64,000 nucleotides of DNA from Mycobacterium sp. 1081908.1 (GTDB lineage Bacteria > Actinomycetota > Actinomycetes > Mycobacteriales > Mycobacteriaceae), in contig NZ_LZLY01000104.1 in assembly GCF_001673535.1 (NCBI RefSeq), positions 1 to 64,000 of the forward strand, given 5' to 3'. Positions 16,641-25,600 of this stretch are shown here, piece by piece. The position numbers and the translations under genes were made by a program. Every line of letters begins with the position of its first letter. The stretch's first letter is position 1. Below the pieces are notes generated by a model. That model made no database searches. It saw only the letters and a program-made list of their open reading frames with translations, and was not told the DNA's origin.

Positions 16641-19600
16641 GCTCGTCGAACCTTGCGAGCGCGGCGTCGAGGTCATCCTCGTCGAACAGTTCCGTCCGTT
16701 TGATTTTGTCGCCGTCGTACGTGGAGAGATCGATCGTGCGCCACTCGGCCTCAAAACCTTGGTGTGATGTCCCTTTGACAACCTGGGTGACGACCGCTCC
16801 TACCTTGCTCAACCGATGCACAGCCTCAATCCGGATGCCGGATTGCGGCGAGAGATCCCATGTTGCAAGAAGGTATGCGCTCAGACCACCGGCCGGGATT
16901 GGTGCGAGTCTTCGGTGATCGATATTCACCCAGTCGGCGGCCGCCTCGGGGAGTTGGCGTCTGTTGAGCGCTGCGTATGCGCGTGTGACGAGTGACCACG
17001 TGTGCGCGTGGGCGGCCGCTTCGCCCGCGAGGTACCGGGCGTCGAGTTCCTCAAAGGCGACGTCAGCGTCGTCAAGTTCGAATGTGACCATCGTGATGAT
17101 CCGCTCGTTGGCGTCGATCTCGACGATGCCGAGCCACTCGGCGCCGACCTCGCCGGGCGAGAAGCCGCGGTTGAAGGCACGGGCATGCGCTAAGGCAAGG
17201 TACTCGCCGCGGGTCGCAATGACGCTCAACGATATCGTCTGTGCTCCGACGTCGACGGCGACTTGTAGGTCCGCGATGTGCACACGGCCACGTCGAACCC
17301 CTGCGTTCACGACACGACGGCGATCGTCCACGACAACGTCGTCGGCCAGCAGGTCCGCCATAGCGGCCCAGTCATGCGCCGAGAAGCACGCCTGGTATCG
17401 CTCGACCATACGTCCTGCGGCGTTTTCCAGTCGTTGCGCTTGCGGTTGAAGTTCCTCGAACCTGGCGAGCGCGGCGTCGAGGTCTGCCTCGTCGAAAACT
17501 TCAACACGGCTGTAAAGGTCGCCTTCAACTATGCCAATGACGATTGCCCGCCATTCGGCGTCAAATCCCTCTTGCGAGGTTCCATGCGCAACCTGTGTGA
17601 TGACCGCCCCTTGGTCACTCAGCCGATGCACCGCCTCGATGTAGACGCTGATGTCCGGCGTGAGGGCCCGAACGCTACGAAGGTATCCGGCCAGATCCTC
17701 TGACTCGGTCATTAGCACCGCTCGATTGTCGATGTACACCGAATCCGGTTTCATGCCGGGAAGTTCGTGCCGATTGGACGCGGAATAGCTTCCCGCAATT
17801 ACCGACCATACTTCCGCGTGGGCGGCCGCTTCGCCCGCGAGGTAACGAGCGTCGAGCTCTGCCAAGGCGGCGTCGATGTCTTCGATGTCAAAGCCGATGT
17901 TCGCCGCGATCCGGCCGTCGGCGTCGATTTCGACGACCGACAGAACCTCGGCGCTTATCTCATCTGGTCCCGCGGCGCGGTTCGACGAACGGATATGAGA
18001 AAGAGCGAGCCGGGCTCCACGCGTCGCAACGACGGTCGGAGTCAGGTTCTTCGGATCAACAATTTCCGCGATGACCCGCATGTCTGCAATGTGGGCCTCC
18101 CGACCGTGCCGTACGCCGCCGTTCACAACACGGCGGCGATCGTCACTGCAAATGTTCTCGGTCGTCAGCTCGGCCGTGGCGTCCCAGTCGCGAGCCGCAA
18201 AATACGTCCAGAAGCGTTCACTCGTACTGCTGGCGGCGTTTTCCGGTCGCGAGACCTGCGGGTGCAGCTCATCAAGCCGCGCCAGCGCCGCGTCCAGGTC
18301 TGCGTCATCGAAGACCTCGCAGCGATCGATCCGGTCGCCTGCGACTGCCAGAAGGAGAATCACTCGCCACTCGGCGCCGAAGCCTTCTACGGAAGTTCCG
18401 TGCGCGGTATAGGTGGCGACCGCTCCAAAACCGTTGAGCCGGTGCACCGCCTCGATGTGGATGCTGAAGTCTGGCGTGACGTCCCAGCTGCGCATGGCTG
18501 CTTGCGGAATAGCGGCGTCGACTATGGCGAGCGGCCTGTGGTCGACGGTGACGTAGTCCGCCGCAGCGATTTCGTGTCGGTTGAACGCGGCGCATTCTCC
18601 TGCGATTGCCGACCACGTGCGCGCGTGGGCGGCCGCTTGACCGGCCAGGTACCGGGCGTCGAGCTCCTCGAAGGCGGCTTCGACGTCGTCAGAATCGAAC
18701 GAGACGTTCGCCACGATCCGCTCGTCTGCGTCGAGCTCAGTGACCTGCAGGGCATCGAGCTGAATCGCGTCGGAATCACGGCCGGAGGCGCGATAACGGG
18801 AGAGGATCAAGCGTTCGCCGCGGGTCGCGATGATGTCCAACGTGATATCGGTCAGCAACCCGATGTCGGCGGCTACCCGCAACTCTTCAATTGCGGACTC
18901 TCGACCGTATCGGACACCTGCGTTCACGACCCGACGGCGATCGTCGTGGTAGTAATCGCCGGCGAAGTCCTGTGCCATCGCGTCCCAGTCGCGGGCCGAG
19001 AAGTGTGCCAGGAATCGTTCTGCCGCTCGGCTTTTCAACCAAGGGGTCTGCCGTCGCAGCTCCTCGAAACGGGCGAGCGCGGCATCGAGATCTGCGTCGT
19101 CAAATATCTCGCAGCGGTTGGCCACGTCGCCTTCGAATGTGTAAAGGGCGATGTGTTGCCACTCGGCTTCGAGGCCCGTTCGGGATGTCCCATGTATCGC
19201 TTGGGTGATGACCGCGCCGCGACTGCTCAATCGATGCACAGCGACAATGTGGAAGGTGGCGTCCGGCATATCGTCGAACGTGTCACGGGCATACCGGACG
19301 ATGTCGCCTGGCGCAAAAGCTATCCCGCGCCGGTGGTCAATGTTGACCCAATCTGGCGTCGTCGGGTGCATCTCGTGGCGGTTGAGCGTGGCGTGTACCT
19401 GAGCTATGACCGACCATGTGTGCGCGTGGGCGGCCGCTTCGCCGGCGAGATAACGGGCATCGAGTTCCTCGAAGGCGGCGTCGATGTCGTCGATGTCGAA
19501 CACCACGCTCGCCCCCATTCGGTTGTCGTCATTGATCTCGACGACGGCGAGCGATGTAGCGCTGAACCCCTCGGGCGCCTGGTTTTCGCTGGCGAAGGAG

Positions 19601-22600
19601 ACACGAAAGAGCGCCAGCCGCTCTCCGCGGGTCGCGAGCACAGCCGACGTGACATCGGTGCTCCAGACGTCGCCGATGGCCCGCCAGTTCGCCATCTCGA
19701 CATCTCGACCGCGTCGGATCCCAGTGTTTACGACGCTGCGGCGATCGTCTGACGAAACATCGTCGGCGAGCAGTTCTCCCATTGCGTCCCAGTCGCGGAC
19801 CGCGAAATGCGCTAGGAATTGCTCGCCCATTCGGCTTGCCGCGTTTTCCAGTCGCCGCGCCTTTGGACGCAATTCCTCAAACCGTGCGAGCGCGGTATCG
19901 ACGTCGCTCTCTTCGTAGATCTCCAACCGCGGCTCGCGGGGATCGAAGAAAAGAGTGCGGGCCCATTGCAATTCGTTCCCTTGCGCGTCGCTACCTTCGA
20001 TGACGAGGCTTGCAACAACGCCGTGGGTATCGAGAGCATGTACTGCCGTCGCGCAATAGCGGGCGTCAGGTACTAGAGGCCACAAATCCTCAATCGCCCG
20101 TCGGAAGTCTCCCTCTGCGAACGGGATTCGTCGATGGTCGGTAAAGGCAAGACGCTCGATCACCGGTCCCGGCTCGTGGCGGTTGACCTCGCCGAGGATG
20201 TCCAAGGCACGCTGCCAGACTCTCGCGTATGGAGCTGCTTCACCCGCGAGATACCGCGCTTCGAGTTCTTCGAACGCATTGTCGATGTCGTCGGGTTCGA
20301 AGGCGACGACCCCTGCCATCCTTTCGTCAGCGTCGATCTCGACAACGATGAGCGCCTCGACGAGGAAGGCCTGCGGCTCGGGGTCGAGGCGCGAGAAGCG
20401 GGCACGAGTGAGAGCGAGGCGTTCACCCCGGATCGCGATGACCTCAATCGCTGGCTTGACTCCAATATCGGCATACGCTCGCATGTCCCGCATTTGGGCA
20501 TCCCGACCATGCAGGACTCCAGCACCCACCATCTGACGGCGATCGTCATGGCGCATGTCGTCGGCGAAGAGCGCATGTAGCTTGTCCCAGTCACGCGCGT
20601 CGAAGCATTCCCAAATGCGCTTGTTCACCCGGGTGGCCGCGTTTTCCAGCCGCGGAGCCTGCTGGTTGAGCTGCTCGAACCTCGCGATCGCGGTGTCCAC
20701 GTCCGCCTCGTCGAATACCTCGCAACGGCTGAGCATGTCACCTTCCACCGTGACAACGGTGATCACCCGCCACTCGGCGTCGAAGCCCTCTTGCGACGTC
20801 TCACGCGACGCGTTGGTGACGACGGCTCCGAGATCATTCAGGCGGTGCACAGCCTCGATCGAATGCCTGAGGTCAGTCGTGAGGTTCCACGCGGCGTCAA
20901 GTAACGCAAACATTTCCCCGGACGCAAACGATGCTCCTCGGCGATGGTCAACGTTCACCCAATCTGGCGTGGTCGAAGGCATTTCATGCCTATTGAGTGC
21001 GGCGTAGGCCTGCATAAGGACAGTCCACGTGCGTGCGTGCGCCGCTGCCTCCCCGGCGAGATAGCGGGCATCGAGTTCGGCGAAGGCGGCGTCGATGTCT
21101 TCTGGGTCGTATGCGACGCGTGCCAGGATCCGGTTGTCGGTGGAGGTTTCGACGATAATCAGCATCTCGATGCGGAATCCCCCGGGTTGGTGGTCTTCGC
21201 TTGAGATGCACGTCCGGGACAGGACAAGCCGTTCACCTCGGGTGGCGATGATCGTCGCCGTACTTGTCTTCACCCCGATGTCGGCGAACGCCCGCATGTT
21301 CGCGATTTCGACATCTCGACCGCGCCTGGTCTCGGCGTTGACGACCCGTCGATGGTCGTCGACGGCCGTATCCGCGGTCAGTAGCTCTGCCATAGCCACC
21401 CAGTCGCGTGCGGCAAAGTACGTCCGGAAGCGTTCGTACGCTTGGCTTGCGGCGTTTTCCAGCCGCCGCTGCGCCTTTTGCTCCAGTTCGTCAAACCTCG
21501 CGAGGGCGGCATCGAGGTCTGCCTCGTCGAATAGCTCGGCACGACTGATCAATTCGCCATCGACGGTCAGCAGATTGACATTCTGCCACTCGACGTCGAG
21601 GCCCTCTTGCGATGTTGCGTGCGACGCGTGGGTGACGACCGCTCCGAGAGCGGTCAACCGATGCACAGCCGTGATATGCACGCTGATGTAATCGGTGACC
21701 TCCCAGATGGCATGGAGGTATCCCTCGAAACCCCCGGTCTCGACCGCCAGCCGTCGGCGGTCGACGTCCACGAAATCCGGTGTCGTTGGCGATATCTCGT
21801 GCCGTTTCAGCGCGGCGAATACGCCCGCGACGACCGACCAAGTGTGTGCGTGGGGGGCCGCCTCACCCGCGACGTAGCGAGCGTCGAGTTCCTGGATGGC
21901 GGCCTCGAACTGATTGGTGTCGAATGCGACTAGCGCCGAGATCCGCCCATCGGCGTTGATCTCGACGACATAGAGGAGATCGACGCGGAACGCGGCGGGT
22001 CCCTGATCTGCGCGTGAGAACCAGGCATGGGTGAGGGCAACGCGATTCGCGCGAGTGGCGACGACCTCTGACGCCGCGTGCGTGACCTCTAGGTCGGCAG
22101 CGGTCTGGAATTGCCCGATCATGACATCCCGACCGCGCTGGGGCCCGGCGCTAACCATAGGACGGCGATCGTCGCCGTAATAGTCTTCGGCCACCTGCTC
22201 CGCCATCGCGCCCCAGTCGCGCGCCGTGAAGTGCGCCAACCATTGCTCGACCGCTTGGCTTGCCGCGTTTTCCAGCCGCGGTGCCGGCCGGCTGAGCTGT
22301 TCGAACCGTGCGATCGCGGAGTCGATATCTGCCTCGTCGAATACCTCAGTGCGGTTGATCAGGTCGCCTTCGACCGTGAAAACCGCGGTCCCGCGCCACT
22401 CGGCGTCGAGGCCCTCCCGTGAGGTCTCGTGTGCCGCGTAAGTGATGACTGCTCCGAGGTTGTCCAGCCGATGCACTTGCTCGACATAGATAGTGATGTC
22501 TTGGTTGTGGTCCCAGCCGGCGCGGGTATACGCGGTCACGTCACCGGGTCCGAACGCGGTCTCCTGCCGGTGGTCAAAGTTCACGCAGTCGGGCGTCGTG

Positions 22601-25600
22601 GCGGGGAGTTCGTGCCGATTCAGCGCGGCGTAGCTCGCTGCGATCACCGACCATGTCTGCGCGTGCGGTGCCGCTTCACCCGCGAGGTAGCGGGCATCGA
22701 GTTCGGCGATCGCAGCGTCTATGTCGTCGGGCTCGAACACGATGCGCGCCGCGATTCGGTTGTCGGCGTTGATTTCAACGATGGCGAGGACATCGACCAG
22801 GAATGCGTCGGGCGCTTGGTTGGGGCCCGAGTAGCGCGTACGCGTAAGGATGAGGCGCGCGCCCCGGGTGGCAATGACGCTCGACGTCATCTTCGTGCCC
22901 CCGAGGTCGTAACCAGCGCGTATGCTCGCGAGTTCGACATCTCGGCTGTTTCGGACACCGGCACCCACCACGCGACGGTGATCCTCGGCGTAAAAGTCGT
23001 CAGCCAGGATTTCTGCTATGGCGTTCCAGTCGCCGGCGTCGAACCGTTCTAGAAAGCGCTCGGCCACTTGACTTGCCGTGTTCTCCTGCCGCAGCGACTG
23101 CATGTGCAGCCCCTCAAAACTCTCGATCGCTGTGTCCAAATCTGCCTCGTCGAAGACTTCGCAGCGGCTCATCAGGTCGCCTTCCATAGTCAGAAGGGTG
23201 ACCTCTAGCCACTCGGCGTCGAATCCGGCCGGCGACGTCCCACGCGTCGACTGAGTGACGACCGCTCCGAGATTGCTCAGCCGATGCACCGACTCGATAT
23301 AGATCCTGGCTTGCGGAGCGACTTCCCACGTAGCAGTGATGTACGGGATCAACTCACCGGGCGAGAAGGCTCTTCCTCGGCGGTGGTCAAGATTCACCCA
23401 GTCCGGCGCCGTCGCGGGGAGCTCGTGTCTGTTGAACGCGGCGAACGCACGCAGCAGAGCCGACCAGGTCTGGGCATAGGGGGCCGCCTCACCGGCGAGG
23501 TATCTGGCATCGAGCTCGGCGATGGCGGAGTCGAAGTCTTCTAGGTCAAATGTGACGGTCGTCGCGATCCGCTGCGACGCATCGATCTCGACGACGTTCA
23601 GGGCATCATTTGAAATCGCCTCGGGGTCGTGGCCGGCGGCGCGAACACGTGCGAGGACGAGACGCTCCCCGCGGACCGCGATCGCGTCCACCATCGATAT
23701 CGCGAAGCCGACGCCGGCGGCCGCCTGGAGATCGTTGATCACGGAATCTCGGCCATGCTGGGTCCCCGCGTTCACGACCCGTCGGTGATCGATCCCGGAA
23801 TAGTTGTCGGCGACGGTCGCTGCCACGGCACCCCAGTCGCCGGCCGCGAAGTGTGACCAAACGTGCTCGAATACGCGCGCCGCGGCGTTGTCCAGTCGCC
23901 GTGCGGGCGGGTGCTCTCCTTCGAATCGGGCGTGCGCGGCGTCGAGTTCGGCGAGCGCGGCGTCCATGTCTTCAAGGTCGAACCACACCTGCAACGCGAC
24001 TTGGCCCTCTTCGTTGATGGCGTATAGCTGAAGAAGCTCGTCCTGCGGGGCTCCAGGACTCGCGTCGGAACTGGTCGTAATTAATCGAGAGAGAGCCAGC
24101 CGCTCGCCTCGCGCGGCGACCCACAAGTGGTTGACCCGCACGTCGCCCCGCTCGAGCTCGTGCCTCAACCCACGTCGCACCGCGTCGGATGACAACGTCA
24201 CGCCGACGACCTTCCGGCGATTCACGATCGAGACGTCGGGTGCGAAAAGCTGCTCGAACTCGTCCCAGGCCCCGCGATGAATCGCGGCCATCACGCGTTC
24301 GCCCACCCGCACGGCCGCGTTGTCTATTTCGACGCTCGGAGCTTCGGGTAGCACCTCGGCCACCGGCTGGACGCGCCTGCCGAGAAGGTCATGCGCCTTC
24401 TCCGCAAGAGCCGCAGCGCCTTTTCGGTCATACAGGCCGGCGGCCCGCTCGGCGGCGGCCCGCGCCCCCGCGGCGTCGCCGGCGGCGCCCAAAACCGTTG
24501 CCAGGGAAAGGCATGCGTCGCCGTGATCGACCAACGCGTCGGTCCGTTCGGCCAGGCTGACGGCGGCCTCGGCCACGCGCCGAGCCTCGGCGTGATCACC
24601 GGCTCGCGACAACAGCCGCGCCCGCAGCGTGCGCCAGGCGATCGACGGCTTGAGCGCGTGCCCGGCGAGACGCTCGCTCTCCGAACATAATTCGTCGGCC
24701 TCGGCATCTCGGTCGAGCAAGAGACACGTGCGACCCAGCAGCGCCGCGGTCTCGGCGGTGTCGGCGTCGAGGCCCATGCGGCGAAAGCCGTTGTAGGCCT
24801 TGCGCAGGTTCGGCTCGGCCGCGGCGGGCTCGTCGACGACCAGTTCCACGATGCCGGCGAATTGTTCGACCTCAACTAACGCGTGCCGCAGGCCCAGTTC
24901 GGTGACCGTGCGTCGGGCCGAGTCGATCATCCGCCGGGCCGCCGCGGCGCGGCCCCGGAAGGCTTCCAACACGGCCTGGCACCGCGTCGAGGTCGCCTCC
25001 ACCGCAGGCGACTCGGTCGTGATTCTTAACAGCCGCACGACGTCAAGGCACCGGCCGCCCGCGCGCGGAACCGGATTGGGTCCCCACAGCGCCGCGAGTG
25101 GCGCCTGCGCCAACACCGCGTTCACCCGCCGGTGCTCCCGCGCGCGCCGCGCCGCCGTCAGCGCGTCGTCCAGCGCGACTTCACAGTCGCCGATTCTTCC
25201 GAGCCGCGCGAGGCAGCCGGCACGGACGGTGTGCGCCTTGGCTTCTCCGGCGGAGTCGCCAATTTCGGCCAGTATTCCGGCGGCCGCACCGACGGCGGCC
25301 TCGATCTCGTCCAGCCGCTCGGGATGGATCAGCATCGACAGCTGCCCGTCGAAGCATGTCGCCCATGCCGCTAGCCGAGCCGAATCGACAGTGGCGCTCT
25401 GCAATTGCGCGACCGCACTCGCCGCCGAAGCCACGTCACCCGCGGCCAGCAGCGCCTCGCATCGCGCGACCAGCAGCTCGGCGGCGTGGTCGTCGCGGTC
25501 GGGCAGCTCGTCGTCGATCTCCTCCAGCGCGTGCAGCGCCCGATCGTAGAGGTCCGCTGCGCCTTCATAGGCGAGGCGGGCCATCGCCTGGTCCGCCGCA

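Noticed and set aside
16638-24330. CRISPR-like or DNA-level satellite array
   Set aside because: The repeats are about 0.8 kb, diverged, in frame and coding; there are no short identical repeats with spacers.
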